Below, piece after piece: positions 7,186 through 15,918 of a stretch of 64,000 bases of DNA. How positions within the stretch are numbered: the stretch's first letter is position 1; every line of letters begins with the position of its first letter. The position numbers and the translations under genes are program-made. The notes under the pieces are model-generated. The model saw only the letters and a list, made by a program, of their open reading frames with translations, was not told where the DNA came from and did no database searches. Origin of the DNA: Microbacterium sp. MYb45 (lineage in GTDB: Bacteria; Actinomycetota; Actinomycetes; Actinomycetales; Microbacteriaceae); contig NZ_PCPG01000001.1 in assembly GCF_002979655.1 (NCBI RefSeq), forward strand, positions 1,263,520 through 1,327,519. The letters are read 5' to 3'.

Positions 7186-9803
7186 TCGTCCGCCGTCTGC
7201 GGCATCGCGTCGACCGCGTGAACAGTGAAGGAATGCCGACCGCTACCTACCTGCACGATTTCGCGCCCCACGTGCACTCGCGCAGTGCACCCAGGAGGAA
7301 TCTCCACAGACATCTCCACATCACCGGACTCCTGGCGGCTCCAGCCGCTGCGAATCAGACCTCGCGGGGCGAGGAACTCCGCAGAGGCCGCGTCGAGCCG
7401 ATGCGTCAGGTACGGCCGGATGACGAGATCGGCGAATCCGGCATCGTCAGGGGCCTGATCGATGCCGGCGACGCCGCGGTAGAGCCACTCGCCGACCGAG
7501 CCGAGCGAGTAGTGATTGAAGGAGTTCATGGAGATCGATTGGAAGCCGTGCTCCTCCGTCCACCCGTCCCATCGTTCCCAGATCGTCGTCGCGCCGTGCC
7601 GAATCGAGTACCCCCAGGACGGATACTCCTCCTGCAAGAGCAGCGCATAGGCGAGATCAGATCGACCGTGGGTTGCGAGCACCGGACACAGCAAAGCGAC
7701 TCCGAGGAAGCCGGTGGTGAGACGCCTGCTACGACTCTCGATATCCGCAATGAGCTGATCTCGCACGAGAGGCACGAGTCCAGCCGGAACGAGATCCCAT
7801 GCCAACGCCATAAGACAGCCTGTCTGCGTAGGGTGGGTCAGTCCATCCTTGTTGAGGAAACTCCGCTGGAACGCCGCTGTCGCCTCCTCCGCGCGTGCAC
7901 GGAAGACAGACGCCTGATCCGCATCGTCCAGAATGGCTGCCGCGCGGGCGGCGATCTCTGAACTGTGCGCGTAGTAGGCAGTGGCGACGAGCGCGGGGTC
8001 GGTGATGGCCTCTACCGATAGCCAGTCGCCATAGTCGTTGCCCCGCCCTGTCTCCCACAGCCCCCTCGGAGCGCGTGCCGCCGTGTAGTCGCTCCACCGG
8101 CGCATGCTCTCCAGCGCTTCTGCGAGCACGGACTCGTCTCCTGTCGCCCGGTAGATCGCCCACGGCACCAGGGTCACCGCGTCACCCCACGCAGGAGCAC
8201 CCCACGAGAACTCGGTTGTATGCGGAGGGAGCGGAATGACATCCGGAACAGAACCATCACGGCTCTGGCTGGTGCGGAGATCTACCAGCCAGCGTCGAAG
8301 GAAGCCCGCGGCATCAGAGTTGAAAAGCGCCGTCGGGGCGAAGATCTGGGTGTCTGCGGTCCACCCGAGCCGTTCGTCACGCTGAGGGCAGTCTGTGGGG
8401 ATGGCGACGAAATTACCCGTCTGCCCCCAACGGATGTTCGAGTAGAGCTGGTTGACCATCTCCGAAGATGACGAAAATTGTCCCGTGGACAGGAGGTCGG
8501 TACCGACCACTACGGCCTCGATGTCTTCGAGCGCGACGCTACCGGCCACCCCTTCGAGGGATGCGTATCGGAAGCCATGAACGGTGTGGCGTGGTTCGAA
8601 TTCAACGGATCCTGCGTCGCCCAGCGCGATGATGTCCAATGCCTCAGCCGTTCGGAGATTGGCCGTGTAGACGGCCTCCCCGTCAAGCGTCTCACCGTGC
8701 CGGATCCTGATCACGGCTCCTGCGGGCTGGCTTCGCAGACGAAGTCGCACATGCCCGACGAGGTTCTGACCGAAGTCGACGACCTGCGCGTTGCCCACGT
8801 GACGCACTGATAGCGCCGGGAGATCAAGAAGCGCACGCGCCGGAGGCCCGGACGCCACCACGAGAGTGGAGACGTCGTGGTCCAACACCACCGCGTCCCT
8901 CCACCCCGCGTCGTCGAATCCGGGACGATCCCATCCGGGAGTCTCCAGGCCGAGATCGTGATACTCCCCCATAAGGAGATCAGCCATCACGATGCTGCCG
9001 GGCTTTTCTTTCCACCCTTCGGTGGTGTCGATGACCTCCGAGGAACCGTCATTCCACACCACCTCCAGCAGGCATACGAGTTGTGGTGCGTCGCCGTACA
9101 GCCGGGCGTGGCGGCGCGTGTCGAATCCCACGTAGCCGCTCCACCATCCGTCAGACACCTCTGCGGCGAGCACGTTCTCACCCTCCGACAGCAACGCTGT
9201 GACATCGTGGCTCGCAAGCTCGATCCGGGACTCATAGTCAGTCCACCCAGGCGAAAGCTGCTCGTCACCGGCTTGCGTCCCGTTGATGAAGGCGCGGTAG
9301 ACACCCCTGCCTGAGATGTGAAGCACGGCGAAAGCCGGAGTCCCGCGCAGAGTGAACGAACGCCGCAGTTGCAGCGGCGGCTGCGAGTACATCGTCTGCC
9401 AACTGCGCGCGAGATCGGTCGGGACCGCCGTCGGCGACGAGGCTGCACCAGGCTCGGGATCTCTGCCAATCCATGGCGACTGCCACTTCTCGAGGTCGGG
9501 TCCGGTGAGCAGGAACGCGCTCGCCCCTGCCCCTTCGCGACCGCTTCCGTCGCAAACATCGATCCGCACCCAGTGAGGTCGACCCGCCGCGAGCGGAACG
9601 GTCACGCGATGCGTCACCGCGGCGTCGATGACCCACCCCGAGGTCCACACGGTGTCGCCGTCGTTCCCTGTAATGGTCAGACGGAAGCTCCCCTGATCGA
9701 GACCGTTCTGATCGGTGCGCAGACGCCAGCGGAACACGAGGTCGATCCCCGAATCGGTGCGTCTCTCAAGGCCATCAACGGTGAGGGAGTGAGCAGCAAG
9801 CAT
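7182..9803 (-). CDS. alpha-L-rhamnosidase, GH78 family, 873 aa
   Basis: The enzyme should remove alpha-linked L-rhamnose from oligosaccharides or plant glycosides. It has the GH78 layout: N-terminal beta-sandwich domains including the segment ending FINGTQAGDEQLSPGWTDY, then the (alpha/alpha)6 barrel with DCPQRDERLGWTADTQ and the GNDYGDWLS loop that supply catalytic acids. A C-terminal beta domain follows. No signal peptide is visible, so it likely acts in the cytoplasm on imported substrate. AAGGAAG lies just before the ATG. It is divergent from the secreted gene at 9899, and a palindromic operator lies between them. Confidence 0.93.
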   Translation of the reverse strand: MLAAHSLTVDGLERRTDSGIDLVFRWRLRTDQNGLDQGSFRLTITGNDGDTVWTSGWVIDAAVTHRVTVPLAAGRPHWVRIDVCDGSGREGAGASAFLLTGPDLEKWQSPWIGRDPEPGAASSPTAVPTDLARSWQTMYSQPPLQLRRSFTLRGTPAFAVLHISGRGVYRAFINGTQAGDEQLSPGWTDYESRIELASHDVTALLSEGENVLAAEVSDGWWSGYVGFDTRRHARLYGDAPQLVCLLEVVWNDGSSEVIDTTEGWKEKPGSIVMADLLMGEYHDLGLETPGWDRPGFDDAGWRDAVVLDHDVSTLVVASGPPARALLDLPALSVRHVGNAQVVDFGQNLVGHVRLRLRSQPAGAVIRIRHGETLDGEAVYTANLRTAEALDIIALGDAGSVEFEPRHTVHGFRYASLEGVAGSVALEDIEAVVVGTDLLSTGQFSSSSEMVNQLYSNIRWGQTGNFVAIPTDCPQRDERLGWTADTQIFAPTALFNSDAAGFLRRWLVDLRTSQSRDGSVPDVIPLPPHTTEFSWGAPAWGDAVTLVPWAIYRATGDESVLAEALESMRRWSDYTAARAPRGLWETGRGNDYGDWLSVEAITDPALVATAYYAHSSEIAARAAAILDDADQASVFRARAEEATAAFQRSFLNKDGLTHPTQTGCLMALAWDLVPAGLVPLVRDQLIADIESRSRRLTTGFLGVALLCPVLATHGRSDLAYALLLQEEYPSWGYSIRHGATTIWERWDGWTEEHGFQSISMNSFNHYSLGSVGEWLYRGVAGIDQAPDDAGFADLVIRPYLTHRLDAASAEFLAPRGLIRSGWSRQESGDVEMSVEIPPGCTARVHVGREIVQVGSGRHSFTVHAVDAMPQTADE

Positions 9804-9846
9804 GTCTTCCTTCTTCGAGGCGTCATGTATAAGGTCAGTCTCGAAC

Positions 9847-9870
9847 GATCTTTAAATCGTTTTAAAGATC
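9847..9870. promoter_or_regulatory. LacI-family operator, copy 1
   Basis: A 24-bp inverted repeat with half-site GATCTTTAAA(T) is symmetric except for one central base pair. It lies in the divergent region between the GH78 gene and the secreted GH99/GH71-like gene. The inner part CTTTAAATCG-TTTAAAG recurs at 16867-16890 before the ABC transporter operon, and a lacI-type gene sits between the two sites. Confidence 0.82.
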
Positions 9871-9898
9871 TTATCGCATTTCACAGAATAGGACCGAC

Positions 9899-11527
9899 AT
9901 GAGACGAAGAAGACTCAGCACCGCGCTGACGGTGTTCACGGCCGCAGCACTCGCAGGCACTATGACAGGAATGACACCGCACGAGAGCCCCGTCCCATCG
10001 GAAGCGGCGACGCTGACTTCCACGCCGCTCGACATCACCGATCGCGACGATCTGGTCTCGATCCTCTACTCGGTGTGGTTCAACCCCGTTGTGAGCGCGT
10101 CCGGCTCACCGACTCCCCCGGACATCAGCACCGTATTCGACACTGCGAACGCCGCCGCCACTGCCCCGGCGTGGGGGCCTCTGGGCGCCTTCCACTACTG
10201 GTCACAACCAGCGGGAGGCTACTACCGGTCAGATGATCGGGTTGTGATCCGGCGGCATATGGCGCAGTTGCAGTCGGCGGGTGTCGACTTCATCGTGGTC
10301 GACAATTCCAATGCCGACAGCACCTGGCCCGCGGCATACTACGAGGATCTGTTCCTCGACCCGGTCCGGGTGCTGCTCGACGAGATGCTCGAGATGCGCT
10401 CTGAGGGTCTCGATACCCCGCACGTCGTGTTCTGGAACAAGACGTCGCCGAGCGAGCCCGATCCCGCGTTCGCCGGGGCGGGCCTGCGCGACGAGTTCTA
10501 TCTTCCCGGTACCTACGACAAGCTTTTCGTGGAGTGGGATGGCAAACCGCTCATGCTCGGCACGAATGTGGCACCGGCATCACTCGATGCCACATTCACG
10601 CAGCGTGTCATGTGGGGCCTCCAGCCCGCCCTCGCACCCAGCGAATGGTCGTTCCTCCAGCCACACCCTCAGAACGTCGCCATGACAGGAGGGCAACCGG
10701 AGCAGATCACTGTGGCGACCGCTTTCCAGGAGAGCTATATGTCCCATCCCCTGACAGCGACTCCTCGCCGTGGCGGGACGACATTCGCAACGCAGTGGGA
10801 GCGCGCCTTCGAGGTTCGCCCGAAGATCGTCACCGTCACATGGTGGAACGAATGGATCGCTCAGCGTTTCGAGGATGAGACGGGTGCGAGCAGGTTCGTC
10901 GACAACTTCTCGCCGGAGTACAGTCGCGATATCGAGCCCACCGCGGGCGCCCTCGGCTCACGCTATCTGGACTACCTGACGGCCTATGTATCCGCCTACA
11001 AGGCGCACGCATCGTTCCCCACCGGGCTCGTCGACGACGTCATGCCGCTCGGCGGATTCGAGACCGGAACAGAAGGGTGGCTGGCGAGTTCCGGGACGAC
11101 GAGCGTCGCTTCTTCCTTCGCGTCGACGACGGGTTCGGTGCCGACAGCCGCAGCGGGCGCCAAGCTTTTGACCGCGAGTTCCACGGCCGTCGTGGGAAGC
11201 ACCTGGCGAACGATCGCGCGGCAGTTCGAGCGTGGGGTCGACGCCACCGAATACTCGCACCTGCGACTCCAGTTGGATCACTGGGGCGGCGCACCGGCAG
11301 CGACGGACTACGAAGCGTTCGTGACCGTCCGGTCAGCAGACGGTTCTAGCCGGACCACCACAGTGCTCAGCCCTGGGGGTTTCTGGCAGACGATCGAGGT
11401 CGACATCAGCGCATGGGCATCTCGCGACGCACTGAGTTCCATCGAGATCGGCTTCCGCGCGATCGGATCCGCGTCACCGTGGTCGTCCAAGTTCTTCATC
11501 GACGACGTGCACTTGACGGTTCCGTGA
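9899..11527 (+). CDS. secreted glycoside hydrolase-like protein (GH99/GH71-like barrel), 542 aa
   Basis: The N-terminus is a signal peptide (MRRRRLS, hydrophobic stretch, Ala-rich cleavage area). The next 330 residues look like a TIM barrel of the GH99/GH71-like group: SVWFNP at the start, LGAFHYWSQPAGGYY, then GVDFIVVDNSN, and late VTWWNEW, all typical of enzymes acting on alpha-mannan or alpha-glucan-like glycans. The last 150 residues are a beta-sandwich resembling a carbohydrate-binding module (FETGTEGW onward). The family call rests on fold-like patterns and is tentative. It is divergent from the GH78 gene and shares its operator. Confidence 0.65.
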   Translation: MRRRRLSTALTVFTAAALAGTMTGMTPHESPVPSEAATLTSTPLDITDRDDLVSILYSVWFNPVVSASGSPTPPDISTVFDTANAAATAPAWGPLGAFHYWSQPAGGYYRSDDRVVIRRHMAQLQSAGVDFIVVDNSNADSTWPAAYYEDLFLDPVRVLLDEMLEMRSEGLDTPHVVFWNKTSPSEPDPAFAGAGLRDEFYLPGTYDKLFVEWDGKPLMLGTNVAPASLDATFTQRVMWGLQPALAPSEWSFLQPHPQNVAMTGGQPEQITVATAFQESYMSHPLTATPRRGGTTFATQWERAFEVRPKIVTVTWWNEWIAQRFEDETGASRFVDNFSPEYSRDIEPTAGALGSRYLDYLTAYVSAYKAHASFPTGLVDDVMPLGGFETGTEGWLASSGTTSVASSFASTTGSVPTAAAGAKLLTASSTAVVGSTWRTIARQFERGVDATEYSHLRLQLDHWGGAPAATDYEAFVTVRSADGSSRTTTVLSPGGFWQTIEVDISAWASRDALSSIEIGFRAIGSASPWSSKFFIDDVHLTVP

Positions 11528-11529
11528 CC

Positions 11530-11564
11530 GTTGAGGGGTGCGCGGATGACGCGCACCCCTCAAC
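11530..11564. terminator. bidirectional terminator between convergent genes
   Basis: A perfect 15-bp stem (11530-11544 with 11550-11564) with loop GATGA follows the secreted glycosidase stop at once. It overlaps the stop codon of the LacI gene that converges from the other side. The position suits termination from both directions. Confidence 0.8.
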
Positions 11565-12546
11565 CCACTGTCGACTGCCGCGCGACGAGATGGGGTGTGA
11601 AGACGACCTGGCGCTCGCATTCCGGCACGACGATGACCTCGAAGAGCAACTCGATCGCGCGACGCCCCATGTCTCGGGCTGACTGTCTCACGGTGCTCAG
11701 GGGAACGCCTGCAGCACCGGCCACGTCGATGTCGTCGTATCCGATCACCGCGATGTCTGAAGGAACCTTGATGTTCCTCTCGAGGAATGCCTGGAGGACA
11801 CCGAGAGCGATCACATCGTTCCCGGCGATCACCCCGTCGAAGTCCACTACATCGATGCCGGCTCCGACGGCGCGTCCGGCGACGATCGTCGCTTCTCCCT
11901 TCACCACCGTGACCGAGGCGCCTCGAACGAGCGCGATCTCCTCCATCGCACCTTGCGCGCGCTGATCGAAAGCTCGCTCGCCCTCTGGGCCTGTCACGAC
12001 GAGGAGTCGCCGCCGCCCGATGTCGAGAAGATGGCGAGCAGCGAGCCGCCCCCCGGCGAGATCATCCCCGGAGACGGACGGAACGTGCACGTCCGACGGA
12101 GGCGGGTCGAGGAGCACGACCGGGATCCCACGGGCTCGCAGCTTGTCGAGCGATTCGCGAGAGAACTCGTTGGGCTGCAGAAGGACTCCCTGCACCCGCT
12201 GCTCTTCGAAGAGCGCGAGGTATTCGCGTTGCTTGTCGGAGGAGCCGTTCGTCGTCGCAATCAGCAGTGAGGATCCGCGCAGGCCAGCCCATTCCTCTGC
12301 CCCCTCCCCCAGTGCCGCGAAGAATGGGTTCGTCAGGTCGTGCAGAACGAGACCGACGGTGCGACTGGTGCCGACTCGGAGCTGACGCGCCGCGCCATTG
12401 GGCACATAGTTGAGTTCGGCGACGGCCGTCATCACGCGCGCAAGAGTGTCCGCCGCGACGACACCCGGTTTGTTGAATGCGTTCGATACCGTCCCCGGAG
12501 ACACGCCGGCGAGCCGCGCGACCTCAGCGAGTTTCGGATCCCTCAC
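11560..12546 (-). CDS. LacI-family transcriptional regulator, 328 aa
   Basis: This is the likely repressor of element 1's sugar locus. The N-terminal HTH reads LAEVARLAGVSPGTVSNAFNKP (about 5-26) and is followed by the hinge helix and a periplasmic-binding-protein-like sensor domain (GLVLHDLTNPFF, later VIGYDDIDVA). The start is GTG, overlapping the stop of the nucleoside-hydrolase gene by 4 bases (12543-12546), so it is co-transcribed with it. The two 24-bp palindromes at 9847 and 16867, one on each side of this gene, are its probable operators. The inducing sugar is not evident from sequence. Confidence 0.93.
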   Translation of the reverse strand: MRDPKLAEVARLAGVSPGTVSNAFNKPGVVAADTLARVMTAVAELNYVPNGAARQLRVGTSRTVGLVLHDLTNPFFAALGEGAEEWAGLRGSSLLIATTNGSSDKQREYLALFEEQRVQGVLLQPNEFSRESLDKLRARGIPVVLLDPPPSDVHVPSVSGDDLAGGRLAARHLLDIGRRRLLVVTGPEGERAFDQRAQGAMEEIALVRGASVTVVKGEATIVAGRAVGAGIDVVDFDGVIAGNDVIALGVLQAFLERNIKVPSDIAVIGYDDIDVAGAAGVPLSTVRQSARDMGRRAIELLFEVIVVPECERQVVFTPHLVARQSTVG

Positions 12547-13457
12547 GAAGCGCCACGATACCGGACGCGGGCCGATCCGTTGGGACGACGCAGGAGACCA
12601 TCGATCTCGGCCGCCACCCCGGCACCGTCAGCATCCGGCAGAATCAACGTGCGGTGCGAGCCTTCCGAGTCGGCAGAGAATCGGTTCACCCCGTCCTGTT
12701 CGATTGTCACGCTGCCGGAATGACTCCACCCGAATCGACCGGGATGCGCCGCCACGAACACCGTGAGCGGATCCCAGCTGTCACGACCACTCTCGCCGCG
12801 GTTGTACACCGCGTAGGCGTGGGCCACCGGATCGTCACTGCCACGGTCTCGCGTGAGATCCGCTCCCGTGATCATGCCCGCAGCAGTCTCGAATCCGACG
12901 AATTCAATCGGCAACGGCCATTCCATGAGAAGTCGTCTCGTGAGCGCGACATCGCCGACGAAGTTGAACTCTCGCCCCTCGGGAAAGACGCCCCCCATCA
13001 CGAGAGTGCGCCCGACAGCGCTGCGGACCAGATCGGCTCCGCTCAGAGACGAGTGTGTGTCGGGGGCGCTGTCGAGTAGGGCGATGAGGTTGTCGAAGAA
13101 CCCGATGGAGACGATGGTCAGGGAGCCGGGTTCCGCTTCTGAGAGGAGTCGCCGGTAGAGCCCGACGGCGTCTTCGACCGGGGCGCCCGGTTCCTCACCG
13201 AAACGTTCCACCACAGACCGCGCGTACTCGGGTTCCGGCACGCTCTCGTCGCTGTGGGGTAGCGTCCCGATCGGCAGTCGTCGCCCGCACGCTCGATTGA
13301 CGATGTCGAGCGCGGGCGCACCCCAGCGGCTGGGGGTGTTGAGCATCACGGCTCGGATGCTGACGACACCGTCATCTGCCAGAGCGTGGGCGACGGCCAA
13401 GGCGCCGGCATCGTCGACGTCCATCTGGAAGTCTGTGTCAATGATGAGATGAATCAT
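12543..13457 (-). CDS. nucleoside hydrolase (IunH) superfamily protein, 304 aa
   Basis: Members of this superfamily cleave N-glycosidic bonds of ribonucleosides using a Ca2+-binding Asp cluster. Here the N-terminal cluster is DTDFQMDVDDAGAL (about 6-19), which is longer than the classical DTDPGxDDA and typical of divergent members. The remaining core looks intact (VSIGFFDNLIALL, VMGGVFPEG). I chose the ATG at 13457 because residues before it are not family-like. Encoded between an ABC sugar importer and the LacI gene and co-regulated with a ribokinase-like kinase, it could release ribose, or another sugar from an unusual glycoside. Confidence 0.8.
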   Translation of the reverse strand: MIHLIIDTDFQMDVDDAGALAVAHALADDGVVSIRAVMLNTPSRWGAPALDIVNRACGRRLPIGTLPHSDESVPEPEYARSVVERFGEEPGAPVEDAVGLYRRLLSEAEPGSLTIVSIGFFDNLIALLDSAPDTHSSLSGADLVRSAVGRTLVMGGVFPEGREFNFVGDVALTRRLLMEWPLPIEFVGFETAAGMITGADLTRDRGSDDPVAHAYAVYNRGESGRDSWDPLTVFVAAHPGRFGWSHSGSVTIEQDGVNRFSADSEGSHRTLILPDADGAGVAAEIDGLLRRPNGSARVRYRGAS

Positions 13458-13480
13458 GTCTCTCTCTGCGCTGAGGGCGT

Positions 13481-13517
13481 GAGGGGTGCGGAGCCGCACG
13501 TGGCCTCCGCACCCCTC
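13481..13517 (-). terminator. intercistronic hairpin after the sugar-binding protein gene
   Basis: A perfect 13-bp stem (13481-13493 with 13505-13517, 11-base loop) sits 5 bases past the binding-protein stop and before the nucleoside-hydrolase start. No T-run follows, so it probably causes partial termination or protects the upstream mRNA, giving more binding protein than downstream enzyme. Confidence 0.65.
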
Positions 13518-13521
13518 CGGA

Positions 13522-14955
13522 TCAACCCTGAGCCCAATCCTCCGTCCACCCGCCGTCAGCAGCGAGCTCCTGAGCCCAGAGGATGAAGTCGGCCTTCAGC
13601 TCGGCGAGCTGCTCCTGTTCGGTCTTCGTCTCCAGCAGATATCCGCTGAAATCGGGCAGACCCCCCTTGGCCTTGGAGCTGATTCCGATGTCCTTGACAA
13701 TAGGCGTCTCTGCCCACTGCCCGGACGTGAGGCCCTCGAGCCCGGGCGCAGCGACCGTGTCGTTCGTCGAAGGAATACCCCCGGATGAGTCGAGCCAATC
13801 CTGGGCCCGCGGCGAGGTGATGAACTGCATGAAACGCACCGCGGCATCGAGCTTCTCACCCTTCGTCGTCGCGGGAATCATGTAGCTCGTCCCTCCCGGG
13901 GCCGCACCGAACCGGGACGGCGTTCCATCGGCGTACTCCGAGTCCGCCGTCGACACATCCGGGAACCCGAGGGTGTTCCACTCCCACGAAACCTCATCGA
14001 GAGCCGGCGCCGAGAAGTTGGAGCCCCAAGCGATGGCCGCACGTCCAGAGAGAAAGTCCTCGGCACCGTGGAAAGCGCCACCGGTATTGATCCCGGACCA
14101 GTTGGGAGTCATGCACGCGTCGTAGACGTCCTTCATCAGACGAAGGCTCTCACCGAACTCCGGTGTCGTGGTCGGGTCGAGCTCGCCGGTCAGATACGCC
14201 TTCGCAAGACTCTTCTGGGTCACCTCCGAGGCGGTTCCCTGGTTGCCTTCGGCATCGAACTGGTTTAGCTCATCCTTGTACTTGTCAAGGAGCGCCGAGC
14301 TGATGGTATTGAAGATCCAGGTGGCTGTGAGCGGACCGCGGTCGGCCGCGATGCCGTCATAACCGGCATCCTGGAGCTTGCCGCAGGCATCGATGAGATC
14401 ACCGACGGAGTCGAACGGGGCGGCGACCCCGGCCTCCTCGAAAGCATCCGCGTTGTAGAACATGCCCGCGATGACGAGGTTGAACGGTATCCATTCGAAC
14501 TCGCCTGCCGCGTTGCGGGCACGGGTCGCGGATTCGCCGAAGTAGGCCTGGTTGAAGGTGTCGATCCAGCGCTCCTCCTCACCCTCAGCGTAGGGACTGG
14601 GCGCATCGAGATAGTCGTCCAGCGCGACGATCTGCTCCGGACTGTGCGGCGCCTGGTTGAAGATGAGCTCCGGGGCTGTCCCGGCGGAGAGCTGAGTCGA
14701 CAAGGTCTGCGACCAGTCCGCTCCTGGCAGGACGTTCGTCTTGACCCGGATACCGGGGTTTGCCTCCTCGAAGTCAGCGATCAGTTGGTCCCAGCCCGCG
14801 CCGAACGTGGTCGTCTCCGAGTTCCACTGGTTCGGCCCGGCGATCGTGATCTCTACGACGCCGTCTTCCGCCCCGCTGGCAGCGCAGGAGGTGAGAGCGA
14901 ACGTCGATACGCCAAGCAGGGCGACGCTCGCGAGCAGAGGTGATCTGCGGTTCAT
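13522..14955 (-). CDS. ABC transporter sugar-binding lipoprotein, 477 aa
   Basis: This is the extracellular solute-binding protein (family 1 fold) of the importer encoded with the two permeases upstream. The N-terminus is a lipoprotein signal with lipobox LTSC about 23 residues in, so it should be anchored to the outer face of the membrane. The mature part has typical features such as ANPGIRVKTNVLPGADW and MQFITSPRAQDWL near the C-terminus. The ATG at 14955 directly begins MNRRSPLL; an ATG five codons earlier is the alternative. No ATP-binding subunit is encoded nearby, so a shared MsiK-type ATPase elsewhere is inferred. Confidence 0.92.
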   Translation of the reverse strand: MNRRSPLLASVALLGVSTFALTSCAASGAEDGVVEITIAGPNQWNSETTTFGAGWDQLIADFEEANPGIRVKTNVLPGADWSQTLSTQLSAGTAPELIFNQAPHSPEQIVALDDYLDAPSPYAEGEEERWIDTFNQAYFGESATRARNAAGEFEWIPFNLVIAGMFYNADAFEEAGVAAPFDSVGDLIDACGKLQDAGYDGIAADRGPLTATWIFNTISSALLDKYKDELNQFDAEGNQGTASEVTQKSLAKAYLTGELDPTTTPEFGESLRLMKDVYDACMTPNWSGINTGGAFHGAEDFLSGRAAIAWGSNFSAPALDEVSWEWNTLGFPDVSTADSEYADGTPSRFGAAPGGTSYMIPATTKGEKLDAAVRFMQFITSPRAQDWLDSSGGIPSTNDTVAAPGLEGLTSGQWAETPIVKDIGISSKAKGGLPDFSGYLLETKTEQEQLAELKADFILWAQELAADGGWTEDWAQG

Positions 14956-15006
14956 TGAATGTCCAATCATCAGTGTGGTGGCGGGTGCCGTTGATCCGAT
15001 CTCGCG

Positions 15007-15918
15007 TCAGTGCGAGCCGGGGAGGCCTCCCTGCACTCCGGCGAGGAAGTACTTGGAGAGGAATGTGAAGAGGAGAAGGAGCGGAACGCTTGCCAGCAGG
15101 TAGCCGGCGAACATCGGCCCATAGTTCACTCCCGCTTGAGATTGGAAGAACAGCAGCCCGACGGATGCCGTGCGAAGTTCGTTCTCCGTCACAGTCAGAA
15201 GCGGCCAGAAGAAGTCGTTCCAGACGCCGTTGATCGTGATGAGACCGACGGTGCCGATGACGGGCAGCGAAAGCGGGAGCATGATGGAGCGGAAGAGGCG
15301 GACGCCGCCGGCACCGTCGATCTGCGCCGCGTCGAACAGCGACTGGGGAATCCCTTCGATGAAAGTCTTCATGAGAATCGTGCCCAACACGACCCCTCCG
15401 GCGACGTGCGGGATCATCAGCACGATGTAGGTGTTGATGAGACCCAGGTCTCTGACCATCACGAACAGCGGGATGAGGCTGGCGATGCCCGGAATCATCA
15501 TGAGGGCCGCGATCATCATGAAGAAGAAGTTGCGGCCGACGAACCGGTACCGGGCCAGAACGAATCCGCTGAGCAACGAGATCGCGATGATGAAGACGAT
15601 CGAGCCCGCCGCGACGATGAGCGAAGCGAGAAGATACGGCGCGATCTGCTGCCAGGCAACCGCGTAGTTGTCGAATCGAAGTGGAAAGGCAGGCAGCCAG
15701 TAGCTCGCCGCGAATTGCTGGTTGTCCTTAAGAGACGTTGTGAGCATGAAGAGATACGGCGCAAGGCCCACGAGCACGATGAAGCCGATTGCGATGTGCA
15801 GCCCCTCCTGCCCTCTCCTCGATCGACCTCGACGCCTCCCTCCCGCGCGCGCAATGCCTTGCCCTTTGTCTGTCGTCATCGGTGCAGGCACGCTGTCGAT
15901 GTGCTCCAAGATCGCCAT
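15007..15918 (-). CDS. ABC sugar transporter permease, MalG-type, 303 aa
   Basis: This is an inner-membrane subunit with six predicted helices. The coupling motif lies in the EAA-like stretch FDAAQIDGAGGVRLFRSIMLPL that contacts the ATPase. Its N-terminus is an Arg/Gly-rich cytoplasmic tail. I place the start at 15918, where TGATG joins the stop of the MalF-type gene to this ATG (1-base overlap). The longer open frame upstream lies inside the other permease gene. It works with the MalF-type partner and the binding lipoprotein downstream. Confidence 0.93.
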   Translation of the reverse strand: MAILEHIDSVPAPMTTDKGQGIARAGGRRRGRSRRGQEGLHIAIGFIVLVGLAPYLFMLTTSLKDNQQFAASYWLPAFPLRFDNYAVAWQQIAPYLLASLIVAAGSIVFIIAISLLSGFVLARYRFVGRNFFFMMIAALMMIPGIASLIPLFVMVRDLGLINTYIVLMIPHVAGGVVLGTILMKTFIEGIPQSLFDAAQIDGAGGVRLFRSIMLPLSLPVIGTVGLITINGVWNDFFWPLLTVTENELRTASVGLLFFQSQAGVNYGPMFAGYLLASVPLLLLFTFLSKYFLAGVQGGLPGSH

